Of a DNA stretch of 64,000 bases, positions 16,418-25,180 are shown one piece after another. Origin of the DNA: Fontivita pretiosa (GTDB taxonomy: Bacteria; Planctomycetota; Phycisphaerae; Tepidisphaerales; Tepidisphaeraceae); NCBI RefSeq assembly GCF_050410795.1, contig NZ_CP191258.1:620001-684000 (forward strand), in the 5' to 3' direction. A program made the translations under genes and the position numbers. The number at the start of each line of letters is the position of its first letter. Within the stretch, counting starts at the first letter, position 1. The notes below the pieces were generated by a model, which was not told the origin of the DNA, made no database searches, and was given only the letters and a program-made list of their open reading frames with translations.

Positions 16418-19400
16418 TCACTCGCGCGAGCCGCGCCTCCGACGCGACCGCTGGCGCCCGCAGGCGGACAGCAAACCCGCCAGCAGGCACGCGCCCAACC
16501 CTGCCGGCTCGGGAACCACGCCCGACTGCACAGCCCGCAACGCCGCCACATACTCCCCGCCGAACTGCTGCGAGTGCTGTGCGATCAAAGCATCCGCAAG
16601 CGGACCAGCCTGATTGACGTACGCGTTGTCGATCAGGGCATAGTCCGTCGCGTCGATCACACCCGAGTAGTCAAAGTCTCCGTTGATCCAGCCGCTCAAC
16701 GTGTTGACGTACCCGTTGTCGATCAGCGAGTAGTCGGTGGCGTCGATCGAGCCACTGAGGTCGGCATCCCCGAAGTAGGTGAACTTCACCAGCACCTCCG
16801 TGCCGACCAGGCCGCTGACACCGGCGAAATCGGTGTAGATCGGCCCACTGCCTCCCACCTGAGCCAAGTCATTCAGCACGACGCCCAAGCCATACAAGAA
16901 GCTGCCGGCGGTGGTGTTCTGGACATTGGCCTGCGTGCTGCCGATGCCCGGCCCAAGCCAGTCGAAGTTCCCGCCGTTTTCCAGAGCCGACTTGATCCGG
17001 CTGGTGATCGTGCCCAGGTTGCCGTTGTTGACGACCAGAGCGTTATTGTTCAGGTCCAGCCGGCCGGTGCCGCTGGTCGTGACGTTGTTCACCCGTGTGG
17101 TGCCGGCCGGATCGTTGGCGGTTCCCTTGGCCGTCACCCGCAGGGTGCCGGCATTCACCGCAAGATCGCCCGCGGTCAGCCGATTCACCGTCAGGTTGCC
17201 GCCGCCGGTCTTGGTCACGTTCCCCGCGCCAGCCAGGTTTCCGGTCAGCGTGATATTGAACGGGGCGTTGGCGGCATTGGCGGCCTTGAACGTGATCCCG
17301 CCGAAATCGTTGTTCAGCGCCATGTCCAGCGAGCTGGACCAGTCGGCCTTGGCTCCGAGCACGCCGCCGCTGAGGATCACCGTTCCGCCGCCGGTCACTG
17401 CCGGGTTGGACGTGATCCCGACGCTGCCCAGGTAGACCTCGCCGCCGCTGATGCTCAGCGTGGCAAAGCCCGTGGTGCGGGTCGCGGCGTTGTAGACGCT
17501 GATGCCTTCCAGCGTGGTCAATCCGCCCTGGAATTCGGCGATCGACTGCACGTCGGTGTTGGACAGCAGCATCCCGTCGGCTCCGCTGTAGGTCAGCGTG
17601 CCGCCGGTGATCCGGAACACGCCGCCGCGGCCGGCGTTGTTCCCGTTGCCGATGATGAATGCGGCGTTGGTTCCGGTGATGCTCACGCTTCCACCGCTTT
17701 GCACCATCGTGGACCAGGAGTTGGACGTGTTGATCACGATGCTGGTGGCCGTCAGGCTCCCGCCGCTGACCTGAAGCCCGCCCGCGTAGTCAGGCGTGGC
17801 GGCGGCGTTGCGCCCGATGTTGAAGCCCTGGAGGTTGACCACTCCACCGGCCACGATGAACGCCTTGTTCTGGTCGCTGTTGTTCAGGAAGACCTGCGCG
17901 CTGGCGGTGACCGTGCCGCTGTCCACGCGGAACGCCCCGGAGTTGACCGTCAGGCCGCCTCCAAGGCTCAATGTCGAGCCCGGGCCGTTAAAGCTCAATG
18001 TCCCGCCGTCCACCGTCACGTTCGCCGAGAAGTTGCTCGAACCGGTCAGCGTGTAGTTCGCGCCACCAGCCTTACGGAACGCGATCTGTCCGCCGCCGTC
18101 CTGGAAGGTACCGCCGAAGGTGGTATCGGCGGTCACATTCTGCACCAGTGTCACGACGCCAGGGAAGTTATTGGTGATGATCCCCGAGCCGCTGACGGCG
18201 CCGGTGGTGGTTTCCCAACCATCCAGATCCAGTGTCGTGCCGGGAGCAAGGTCGATCGTGCCGGTTCCGAACGAGACGGTCGGCAGGCCGGCGCGAAGCG
18301 TCCCGGCCTCCACCTTCGTCCCACCGCTGTACGTGTTGTTGCCCGAGAGGGTCAGGATTCCGCTGCCGCGCTTGGCCAGTTGCCCGGCGCCGCTGATGAC
18401 GTTGGCCCAGTTCTGGTCATCGCTGCGGTTGTAGGCGATCACGCCGCCGCTGGCGACGGTGATGGTCGCATTGCCCGGCGAGCCGCTGGAGCCGCCGTTG
18501 CCGATTTCCAGCGTGCCGGCGTCGATGACGGTTCCCCCGCCGTGCGTCGCGTTGCCCGCCAGCGTGATCGTGCCCGCCCCCACCTTGCGCAGCACGCCGT
18601 TGCCGCTGACATCGCTGATCGAGCCGGACAGCGTCATCCCCAGGCCGTTGGAATCGACGATCGCCGTGACCCCATTGTCGATGATCAGATTGTTCGGCAG
18701 GTTCAGTCCGCCGGCCCCGGCACGCAGGGCACTGCCGGTGAAGGTTGCGGCCGCGCTGCCCAGCGCCGAGCTGCTGCCCACTTCGATGGTCCCGCCGTCA
18801 ATCTGCGTCCCGCCGCTGTAGCTGTTGTTGCCCGAGAGCACCAGCAGCCCAGGCCCAATCTTGGTGACTCCATTGCCGCCGCTGATGTTGCCCGAGACGA
18901 CCAGTGCGGCCGCGGCCGCCCCGACGTTGATGTCGAGGTTGGAACTGAGCGCGATCGGCACTGACATCGAGTGCGAGCCGCTGTTGACGACAAACTGGGC
19001 GTTGCCCAGTCCAGTGGCGTTCTGCACCAGAAGCGTCCCGCCGCTGCCGGGGACGACCGAATAGCCCACGGCGCTGTCGAAGATCACCCCGCCGACGGTC
19101 TTGCTGCCGTCCAGCGTGATCGTCCGCGGCGCTGTCAGCGGAGTGCTGAACATCGCGATGCTACCCACGCCGTTGGGAACCACGTTGCCCGTCCAGTTGG
19201 CCGGGGTGTTCCAGCTTCCGCTGACGTCGGCGGCCCACTTCGAGCTGATGGCCACCTGGTCGATGGTCAGGGTCACGAAGTTGCCGCTGGTGCCGAAGGT
19301 GTAGACGTAGCCCACCAGCGGATTCAGCACCGACAGATTCGAGACGCTGCCATTGAGCGCGCCATTGAACTGGAAGATGTTGTACGTGCCCTCCAGCGTG

Positions 19401-21259
19401 AAGGCAGTGGTGGTGCCTTCCGCATAGACGTTGATTCCACCGCCATTCAGCGTCAGCCCGCCGGCGCTGGTCACATTGATGCGGTCGCTGGAGCTGGTTC
19501 CGCTGAACTCCATGTCCAGCACGCCGCCGCTGTTGAGCGTGAACGCCGAGGCATTGAGGATGCCGATGCTGTTGCCCGGGGAAACATGCCCGTCGGTGTT
19601 GACGCTGACCAGCCCGCTGGCGGTGCCGGCGCCGGCCAATGTGCCGCCGCTGTTGACGTTCACTCCCCCGTTGCCCGCCGAGCCGCTGATCCGCAGCGTC
19701 CCGCCGTTCACATTGATCGCGCCCGCGTAGGCGTTGTTGGCGGTCAGATTCAGCTCCCCGGCGCCGACCTTGTTCAGCGCGCCGGTTCCGCTGATGGCGT
19801 TGGCGAAGGTCACGTTGTTCCCGCCGGTGTTGATCGACCCGCCGCCGGCGCCGACCGACATCAGCCCGCTGATGTCACTGAGCACGCCGGAGGCAAACTG
19901 CAATCCGCCGCCGTCGAAGATCAGGGCGCTGCTGGCGCCGATGTCGTTCAGGTCGGTCAGGTTCAGCAGTCCGCTGCGCAGCACCGTCGGGCCGGTGTAG
20001 GTGTTGTTCCCGCTGAGCGTCAGCACTCCGCCCGGGCCGGTCATCTGCACCGAAAGCGTGCCGGTGCCGCTGATATCGTTGGCGACTGTCATCGCGTCGC
20101 TGCGGTTGAACGCCAGCACCGCGTGGTTGACGATGCCGCCAGTCGCGGGGGTGGCGCCGGCCGCGCCGCCATTGCCGAACTGAAGCGTTCCCTGCTGAAC
20201 ATACGTCCCGCCGGTATAGCCCTGGGTGTTGCTGGCGATGATCGCGCGTCCCGGACCGGACTTGACCAGCGGCGTGCCCGCTGTCGCCTGCGTGATGTTG
20301 ACGTTGAAGACCACGTCCGCCGAGCTGTAGTTGCGAACGTACAGCCCCGCCGGATTCAGCGCCCGGATCGGACCAGTGCCGTTGAAGACCACGTTCGTGT
20401 TGACGTTGGGGCCGACCAGGATCCCGCCTCCGCCGATGTGGTTCGTGCGCGAGCTGGCCAGATCGGCCACCCACGCCTGCCCGTTCGTGTGCGCCGTATT
20501 GAACCGCACGCCCCCACTGAATGTCGCGGCGTTGGACAGGCGATACGCAGACGTGGCGTTGGTGTTGGAGTTCACCACGTCAAAGACCGTGGCGATGGTG
20601 CCCGAGACGTTGGGCAGGTTGCCGCCGCTGTTGGCGTTGGGCGTGTAGGCCACCAGTGTGCTCAGGGACGCGGCGTTGCCGGACCCATCGACCCCGACAA
20701 AATCCTGCCCGCCGTTGATCGTCGCGTAGTTCACCTGAGTGTTGGCCGGGAACGAGGCCAGGCGGATCGTCCCGCCCGCTGACAGGTCAAAATCGACCGT
20801 TGCCGCCGTGCCGGCCGTCAACGCGCCGTTGACGTTCAGCGTTCGCCCCGAGGCCACACGCCATTGCTGTGTCCGCTCCGCCGCCAGCGTCACCGCCGAG
20901 TTGATCGTCAGGTCCTGCGTCGCCGCGGACATGTCGATGCCGAACCGCCCCAGCGTAAGCGTAAAGTCATTGAGCGTCACCGGCCCGCCGGGGTTGGCGA
21001 TGCGGATCCCACCCCAGCTCAGGTCTGCGCCCAGCGAAACGGTGTTGGCGCTGGTGACGGTGGAGTTCCACACGGCCACATCCAGCGGGCCGGGTGTCAC
21101 GGCGCCCGACCAGGCGGTGGCCAGGTTCAGTGGATCGGTGTTGTTGGCCTTGATGATGTCCGCGGCGTGTGCCGCCGGACCCAGCAGCCCCGCCGCCATC
21201 GCCGTCACCGACGACGCCGCGATCGCCAGAGCGCGCCTGCCCTTGCGATGATCAGACAT
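16418..21259 (-). CDS. Giant surface protein: strand repeats, dockerin-like loops, PEP-CTERM tail
   Basis: 1613 aa. Start at ATG 21259, 7 nt after AGGAG; a signal peptide follows, ending near AAHA-AD. The body consists of autotransporter-associated beta-strand repeats, at least seven of the form G-x-L-x-L-[ST]-G-N-N-x-Y-[ST]-G-G-T followed by GTL, which fold as a long beta-helix. There is no C-terminal autotransporter barrel. Instead two dockerin-like calcium loops occur (DADLSGSIDATDY and DFDYSGVIDATDY) and then a PEP-CTERM sorting tail: VPEP, a short hydrophobic stretch and an Arg-rich end. Exosortase/archaeosortase-like processing is therefore expected, though no exosortase gene is in the window. 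Probable role: a surface-exposed adhesin or matrix protein. Confidence 0.88.
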   Translation of the reverse strand: MSDHRKGRRALAIAASSVTAMAAGLLGPAAHAADIIKANNTDPLNLATAWSGAVTPGPLDVAVWNSTVTSANTVSLGADLSWGGIRIANPGGPVTLNDFTLTLGRFGIDMSAATQDLTINSAVTLAAERTQQWRVASGRTLNVNGALTAGTAATVDFDLSAGGTIRLASFPANTQVNYATINGGQDFVGVDGSGNAASLSTLVAYTPNANSGGNLPNVSGTIATVFDVVNSNTNATSAYRLSNAATFSGGVRFNTAHTNGQAWVADLASSRTNHIGGGGILVGPNVNTNVVFNGTGPIRALNPAGLYVRNYSSADVVFNVNITQATAGTPLVKSGPGRAIIASNTQGYTGGTYVQQGTLQFGNGGAAGATPATGGIVNHAVLAFNRSDAMTVANDISGTGTLSVQMTGPGGVLTLSGNNTYTGPTVLRSGLLNLTDLNDIGASSALIFDGGGLQFASGVLSDISGLMSVGAGGGSINTGGNNVTFANAISGTGALNKVGAGELNLTANNAYAGAINVNGGTLRISGSAGNGGVNVNSGGTLAGAGTASGLVSVNTDGHVSPGNSIGILNASAFTLNSGGVLDMEFSGTSSSDRINVTSAGGLTLNGGGINVYAEGTTTAFTLEGTYNIFQFNGALNGSVSNLSVLNPLVGYVYTFGTSGNFVTLTIDQVAISSKWAADVSGSWNTPANWTGNVVPNGVGSIAMFSTPLTAPRTITLDGSKTVGGVIFDSAVGYSVVPGSGGTLLVQNATGLGNAQFVVNSGSHSMSVPIALSSNLDINVGAAAAALVVSGNISGGNGVTKIGPGLLVLSGNNSYSGGTQIDGGTIEVGSSSALGSAAATFTGSALRAGAGGLNLPNNLIIDNGVTAIVDSNGLGMTLSGSISDVSGNGVLRKVGAGTITLAGNATHGGGTVIDAGTLEIGNGGSSGSPGNATITVASGGVIAYNRSDDQNWANVISGAGQLAKRGSGILTLSGNNTYSGGTKVEAGTLRAGLPTVSFGTGTIDLAPGTTLDLDGWETTTGAVSGSGIITNNFPGVVTLVQNVTADTTFGGTFQDGGGQIAFRKAGGANYTLTGSSNFSANVTVDGGTLSFNGPGSTLSLGGGLTVNSGAFRVDSGTVTASAQVFLNNSDQNKAFIVAGGVVNLQGFNIGRNAAATPDYAGGLQVSGGSLTATSIVINTSNSWSTMVQSGGSVSITGTNAAFIIGNGNNAGRGGVFRITGGTLTYSGADGMLLSNTDVQSIAEFQGGLTTLEGISVYNAATRTTGFATLSISGGEVYLGSVGITSNPAVTGGGTVILSGGVLGAKADWSSSLDMALNNDFGGITFKAANAANAPFNITLTGNLAGAGNVTKTGGGNLTVNRLTAGDLAVNAGTLRVTAKGTANDPAGTTRVNNVTTSGTGRLDLNNNALVVNNGNLGTITSRIKSALENGGNFDWLGPGIGSTQANVQNTTAGSFLYGLGVVLNDLAQVGGSGPIYTDFAGVSGLVGTEVLVKFTYFGDADLSGSIDATDYSLIDNGYVNTLSGWINGDFDYSGVIDATDYALIDNAYVNQAGPLADALIAQHSQQFGGEYVAALRAVQSGVVPEPAGLGACLLAGLLSACGRQRSRRRRGSRE

Positions 21260-21266
21260 TCCCCTG

Positions 21267-21271
21267 CTCCT
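21267..21271 (-). promoter_or_regulatory. Shine-Dalgarno AGGAG fixing the start of the giant surface protein
   Basis: AGGAG on the minus strand, 7 nt before ATG 21259. It decides against the longer reading from codon 21301, which would put 14 non-signal-like residues before the signal peptide. Confidence 0.75.
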
Positions 21272-21352
21272 GCGCCCGCCGATGCAAACTCGTTGCGACA
21301 TGTTTCTCCTCCAATTCCGGATTCTGTTTGCGCGACCATTCCGCCGCGAACG

Positions 21353-22348
21353 TTAGGGTAAATATGAAGGCCTGGGCTGGTGGTAAGGCTCATCCCGCAG
21401 CCGGTTCACCAGCCCCTTGGGATGTGACCTGGGATCCTTGCCCTGAGCCTGCCATTCCAGGATGTCCCGATAGTCGTCGAATTTGTCCCACTCTGCGTCC
21501 GCAACCGGACCTCGCGATGTCTTTTTCAGTTCATCCGTGACGATCTTGCTGGTGATCAATACCACGTGGCCGTCGGCAAACAGCATATTCCACGAGCCGG
21601 TACCGCTCAGCCCGATGGGGTGCGAGAGCTGCCCGGCGGTGATGTTTGTCAGCAGATCCATCGACACGACTTTGTAGCCTTTCATCTCGCGGAGCTTGCT
21701 GAAGCCGCCCTCGGCGTTGGCGCTGGCACGCCCCGTGGCAACCGACCGCCAGTGCGGCATCCAGTGGTATGAAACCCGCGTATTGGTATTGGCCACACTC
21801 TCGCCCATCTGGGTTCCAAACGGCCACCGCTCCGGCGGACCAGGCTGGTTGTGCAGCGCAAACGCCGGCGCCGGGAATGACGGGCAGTAGAAAACTTTGT
21901 AGGTCGAGACATACTTCCGCTCCCAGAGCCTTCCCAGGCCGCACGTCACCGGGCGAGAATCGCTGTAACCGGGGAAGTAAGTCAGGTGCGGCGAGTAGTA
22001 CCATTTACGCTGATCGGAGTCGGGAAATGGAACGTCCTCGGCGCCGCGAAATCGTGGTGGCAGGAAGCCCTTGTTGTCGTTGGCGTAGTTGATCACCGCG
22101 ATGCCGATCTGCCTGAGATTGCTGGCGCACGCGGTGCGTTGCGCGTGCAGCCTGGCCCGGTTCAGGGCCGGCAGCAGAATCCCCACCAGCACGGCGATGA
22201 TCCCGATCACCACCAGCAGCTCAACGAGGGTAAACGCCGCAGGAATGCTTCCGGGCGGCAGCTTGCGCCCGGCAACCCGAAGGGCCGGGCGATCTGGATC
22301 TTCCCGCCAATCCAGACGACTCAAACGGCGCGGTTTGCGAACAGACAT
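21353..22348 (-). CDS. Type IV pilin-like protein with prepilin signal, H-X9-DG-type
   Basis: 331 aa from ATG 22348. A prepilin-type cleavage/methylation segment lies at 37-62 (AAFTLVELLVVIGIIAVLVG), with Phe39 as +1 and Glu43 as the conserved +5 residue. The leader is long (38 residues) and has Ala, not Gly, at -1. The globular part belongs to the planctomycete/Verrucomicrobia pilin-like group with a closing LFADGHV; the His normally ten residues before the DG is Gly here. These proteins are abundant in planctomycetes and may form pseudopili for secretion or polysaccharide handling. It lies between a LacI-type regulator and a surface protein on the same strand. Confidence 0.85.
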   Translation of the reverse strand: MSVRKPRRLSRLDWREDPDRPALRVAGRKLPPGSIPAAFTLVELLVVIGIIAVLVGILLPALNRARLHAQRTACASNLRQIGIAVINYANDNKGFLPPRFRGAEDVPFPDSDQRKWYYSPHLTYFPGYSDSRPVTCGLGRLWERKYVSTYKVFYCPSFPAPAFALHNQPGPPERWPFGTQMGESVANTNTRVSYHWMPHWRSVATGRASANAEGGFSKLREMKGYKVVSMDLLTNITAGQLSHPIGLSGTGSWNMLFADGHVVLITSKIVTDELKKTSRGPVADAEWDKFDDYRDILEWQAQGKDPRSHPKGLVNRLRDEPYHQPRPSYLP

Positions 22349-22355
22349 GACCATG

Positions 22356-22360
22356 CTCCT
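22356..22360 (-). promoter_or_regulatory. Shine-Dalgarno AGGAG selecting ATG 22348
   Basis: AGGAG lies 7 nt before ATG 22348 (MSVRKP) but only 1 nt before the alternative ATG 22354. The 7-nt spacing equals that of the neighbouring genes at 21259 and 23675, so 22348 is taken as the start. Confidence 0.75.
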
Positions 22361-22475
22361 GTTGTGCCTGCCGGACCTCCCGTGGGCATCCGGTTCTGAC
22401 CGGATGCCATGCCCGGCTCGAGTTGTCGATCGCGCGATCAGCCCCTGATCCGCCGCGATCCGAAACGAACTGCGA

Positions 22476-23675
22476 TCAATCGCTTCCCGCCGGTGCCCGC
22501 TGAGGATCGGCCTCCCCGCCGGCCCGGTCCGAAGACTGCAAATGTGACACTTCCACCCGCCCCGCTCCGCCGGCGACGCTGCGCGGATCGGCGCTGTCGC
22601 CATTGGACGGACCGCTGCGCGACGAGGCGATTTCCACCGGTTCGACCAGCACCGGCTCGATCATCGTCCGCACCCTCTCCGGAACGCTTGCCCGACTCAT
22701 CCGCCAGAGCAACTGCTCCACCCCGCGACGACCGATGGATTCAGCCCGGATGTCGATCGTCGCGGGCATCGGATTCAATCCGATAAGGTACCTCCGCTCG
22801 TTATTGCAGGAGATCACGTCGAAGCCGTCGGTGCCGCGCCCGTTGTCCGGCCCCAGCCGCAGTCCCCGACGCAACAACGCCGCATCGATGACGCCTACCA
22901 GGCGGTCCTCGGCGATGAACAGCCCGGTTGGACGCGGATCCAGTTCCAGGAGGCGGTCCACCAGCGCGTCGGCCAGGCTCGGCAGATCGGCGCTGAGCCA
23001 GTAATCGCCGCGAGGATCCAGCGGCGCCACCAGCACGCTGACCTGTGCCCCGCCCTCGCGGGCGTGACGGCAGAACGAGAGGCTGCGAACCTCCAGCGCC
23101 CAGGACGAGGCCTGCACGCTCAGGTACGCCAGCCGGCGGTGACCGCGCTTCAGCAGATATCCCGCGGCCAATTCCCCGATGCTGGTATTGTCCGGCATGA
23201 CCTGGTCGCCCCAGGCCGGGCGCTGGCGGTTGGCCATCAGCCAGACCGTCGGCAGCGCCCGCAGCTTCGACTCCACCGCTGCGCCAGGCCGCTCGCCGTG
23301 CAGCAGCAGCCCGTCCACCCGCCTTTGCACCAGGTTCGGCGGCAGGTGCTGCGGATCGGACACGAAGCTGAAGTTCATGTTCAGGTTGTGCTCGCTGGCT
23401 GCGGCGCTGACCCCATGCAGCAACTGCTCGAACGCCGGAGTCATCTGCGATCCGCAGGTGCCGAAAACCAGCAGGGAGATGTTGGCATTTCGCCCGGCGC
23501 GGGCCGACTGGCCCTTGCCGCCGCGGCGCACCGCCGGCGTGAAGCTGATCTGCTTCATGGCCCGGCGGACCGACTCCGCCGTCGCCGCCGACACGCGGGG
23601 ATGTTCATTGATCACCCGCGACACGGTCGAGGTCGATACGCCTGCGAGCTTGGCGACCTGCTGCATCGATGACAC
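22476..23675 (-). CDS. LacI-family transcriptional regulator
   Basis: 399 aa from GTG 23675, preceded at 7 nt by GGAG; a closer ATG at 23666 lacks such spacing. The N-terminal helix-turn-helix and hinge region is classic LacI (QQVAKLAGVSTSTVSRVINEH). A periplasmic-binding-protein-like sensor domain follows (for example RRVDGLLLHGE, GYLLKRGHRRLAYL, FIAEDRLVGVIDAALL), normally binding a sugar. A Ser/Gly-rich tail of about 40 residues is extra. Its neighbours are the pilin-like and surface protein genes on the same strand and a divergent membrane protein. A 19-bp palindrome 116 bp upstream is a candidate operator. Ligand unknown. Confidence 0.9.
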   Translation of the reverse strand: MSSMQQVAKLAGVSTSTVSRVINEHPRVSAATAESVRRAMKQISFTPAVRRGGKGQSARAGRNANISLLVFGTCGSQMTPAFEQLLHGVSAAASEHNLNMNFSFVSDPQHLPPNLVQRRVDGLLLHGERPGAAVESKLRALPTVWLMANRQRPAWGDQVMPDNTSIGELAAGYLLKRGHRRLAYLSVQASSWALEVRSLSFCRHAREGGAQVSVLVAPLDPRGDYWLSADLPSLADALVDRLLELDPRPTGLFIAEDRLVGVIDAALLRRGLRLGPDNGRGTDGFDVISCNNERRYLIGLNPMPATIDIRAESIGRRGVEQLLWRMSRASVPERVRTMIEPVLVEPVEIASSRSGPSNGDSADPRSVAGGAGRVEVSHLQSSDRAGGEADPQRAPAGSD

Positions 23676-23682
23676 GAGGCTG

Positions 23683-23686
23683 CTCC
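23683..23686 (-). promoter_or_regulatory. GGAG site supporting the GTG start of the LacI-type regulator
   Basis: GGAG on the minus strand, 7 nt before GTG 23675. The in-frame ATG at 23666 would be 16 nt away, too far for efficient initiation. Confidence 0.6.
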
Positions 23687-23790
23687 GATATGTGGCGCAA
23701 TCCGCCAATGCGCAGCCGAAATATCTCACGGATCGTGCCATGACACAAGAAAAAAATGTGTGGAATTTGCAGATTCGATTTGTGCGCGAT

Positions 23791-23809
23791 TTTCACACTT
23801 CGTGTGAAA
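23791..23809. promoter_or_regulatory. Candidate operator: 8-bp arms, 3-bp centre palindrome
   Basis: TTTCACAC at 23791-23798 and GTGTGAAA at 23802-23809 are perfect inverted arms around TTC. It lies 116 bp upstream of the LacI-type regulator's start in the divergent spacer. No T-run follows on either strand, so a terminator is unlikely. Binding by the neighbouring regulator is inferred from position and symmetry only. Confidence 0.5.
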
Positions 23810-24243
23810 CACCACAAGTCAATTCTCTATCGAACGATAAGAACGCAACATCCGACCGGATGCCTGCGACTTCTCCTGCGAAGATCCGCTGCTGGCTACA
23901 CGCTTTGAAAGCCTCGCACCCGCGTTTGTCCCCTGAAAAAAGAGGTGAATTGCGCAAACTATCGCATCCATTTGCATGACCCGCCACACCCCGGCGACAC
24001 CCAGCTACAGCGGGCAATCTTTCATGCTCAAATGACTTGTATCCACGGCGCCTTGGACATCGATCAACGGCGAATAGACTCCGCTGAGATCGTGCGATCC
24101 TTCACAAATCTAATGGCGACAAGTAAATACGTAAAATCGTCCTTGCATTATCGCCTCGCACTTGGCATCTTTCTGTCGCTGAATCGCCTTGCCTGTCTGC
24201 GATTCCTGCGGGGGTTGACCTGAGATCTTTGGGAGGCCACGCT

Positions 24244-24759
24244 ATGGCTGCACGCGCCGCGTCGCTGGCAATCGCATCCGCAAACCGCCGAGAGCTTTGT
24301 GCCGATACCGCCCTGTCCATCGCCTGGTGGACTTGGTTCACCCTGCTGGCCATCCCTTTCGTGGTCTTCCTGGCCGTTGTATGGCACCTGATGGACAATG
24401 AGCCGGTCGCCACCACCAACACCACCGCCAATGCGTGGTTCGTCATCTCGATGGCGTACATGGCCATCTGCGTGCCCGCTGCGTTCTTCTGGCGCAGCCG
24501 GATTTTCAAAGGCTACTGGACCGGGCAGCTTGTCTCGCCACGAGATTACCTCATCGGCATGACGACTGTCTGGCTGGCGCTGGAGATCGGCGGATTGCTC
24601 GCGCTGGCCGGGTGCCTGGTCAGCGGCGCGCTCCTGCCCAACCTCCTGCCGGCACTGCTGGCGTTCATGCTCTTTACGCCCCTTTGGCCCAATGGGCATT
24701 CCATGACCCGCGCTCTAACCGACGAGCGCGACCCGGCCGACTACCAGGAGCCTCGCTAA
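24244..24759 (+). CDS. Small four-helix membrane protein, unknown function
   Basis: 171 aa from ATG 24244, preceded by GGGAGG with 7-nt spacing. Four hydrophobic stretches are visible: about 28-52 (SIAWWTWFTLLAIPFVVFLAV), 65-85, 105-130 and 132-152. Short charged loops connect them and the C-terminus is acidic. No known motif. It is divergent from the LacI-type regulator and could be controlled by it. I do not recognise a family. Confidence 0.75.
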   Translation: MAARAASLAIASANRRELCADTALSIAWWTWFTLLAIPFVVFLAVVWHLMDNEPVATTNTTANAWFVISMAYMAICVPAAFFWRSRIFKGYWTGQLVSPRDYLIGMTTVWLALEIGGLLALAGCLVSGALLPNLLPALLAFMLFTPLWPNGHSMTRALTDERDPADYQEPR

Positions 24760-24774
24760 AGCCACCGAACGGCA

Positions 24775-25161
24775 TCACCGTCGCGCCCGCCGTCGTGCCC
24801 GCAGGCGCTGTCGCTTGCCACCGGGATGTTGATTCGACGCTACCGTGCGGAACACCCGGTCCGCTTTCTGTTTTCGGATCCACTTCAAGAACGCCTGAAG
24901 CTGCGGCGCTTGCCGAAGTGCCTCCAGGTCCGCATACACCCGCGCCAACTCCGAGTTGCCAAATGTCGCGTGAATCTGTTTATGACATGGCCGGCACAGC
25001 GGCACGCGATCTTCGGCCCGGCCACCTTTCTGTCGGGGCAGCAGGTGATGCAGCGTGATCAGGCTCGGAGGCACCATTCGGCCACACAACTCACATGACT
25101 GATACTCATCCGCGGGCTTGGCTGACAACCTGCTCACGACCCAACACCTCGGCCGAATCAA
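24775..25161 (-). CDS. HNH endonuclease
   Basis: 128 aa. It has the compact HNH layout: zinc-binding C23-x2-C26, catalytic H38-H39 (LITLHHLLPRQKGG), then C56-x2-C59-H60 and H64 (LCRPCHKQIHATF). The C-terminus is strongly basic (KRQRLRARRRARR), suited to DNA contact. The family covers restriction, homing and repair nucleases as well as many housekeeping proteins of unknown target. It starts 19 bp after the stop of the large membrane protein on the same strand and may share its transcript. No methylase or phage gene is near. A GTG near codon 8 is an alternative start. Confidence 0.82.
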   Translation of the reverse strand: MIRPRCWVVSRLSAKPADEYQSCELCGRMVPPSLITLHHLLPRQKGGRAEDRVPLCRPCHKQIHATFGNSELARVYADLEALRQAPQLQAFLKWIRKQKADRVFRTVASNQHPGGKRQRLRARRRARR

Positions 25162-25180
25162 AGAGGGCGGCGAATGCCCC

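Larger units (their letters stand above)
23676..24243. other. 568-bp divergent intergenic region, AT-richer than its surroundings
   Basis: This spacer separates the LacI-type regulator (leftward) from a small membrane protein (rightward). It is visibly richer in A/T than the flanking genes, especially at 23740-23850 and 24090-24180. It holds a 19-bp palindrome (23791-23809) and a shorter 12-bp inverted repeat, TATCGAACGATA (23828-23839). No open frame looks like a protein, and no full -35/-10 pair is convincing. It is probably a regulatory region for both genes. Confidence 0.6.

Noticed and set aside
16379..20782. Very long open frames opposite the giant surface protein (16379-18964 and 18971-20782, + strand)
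   Set aside because: They are antisense to a clear repeat protein with signal and sorting tail, are Arg/Ala/Gly/Val-rich with no domain, and result from high GC in the third codon position.
23945..24223. 92-codon frame in the divergent spacer
   Set aside because: No ribosome-binding site, no domain, atypical codon use compared with neighbours, and it ends just before the true membrane-protein start.
24775..25161. HNH gene as part of a defence island
   Set aside because: No methylase, helicase, ATPase or other defence gene lies nearby; only a transporter-like gene and a small membrane protein.
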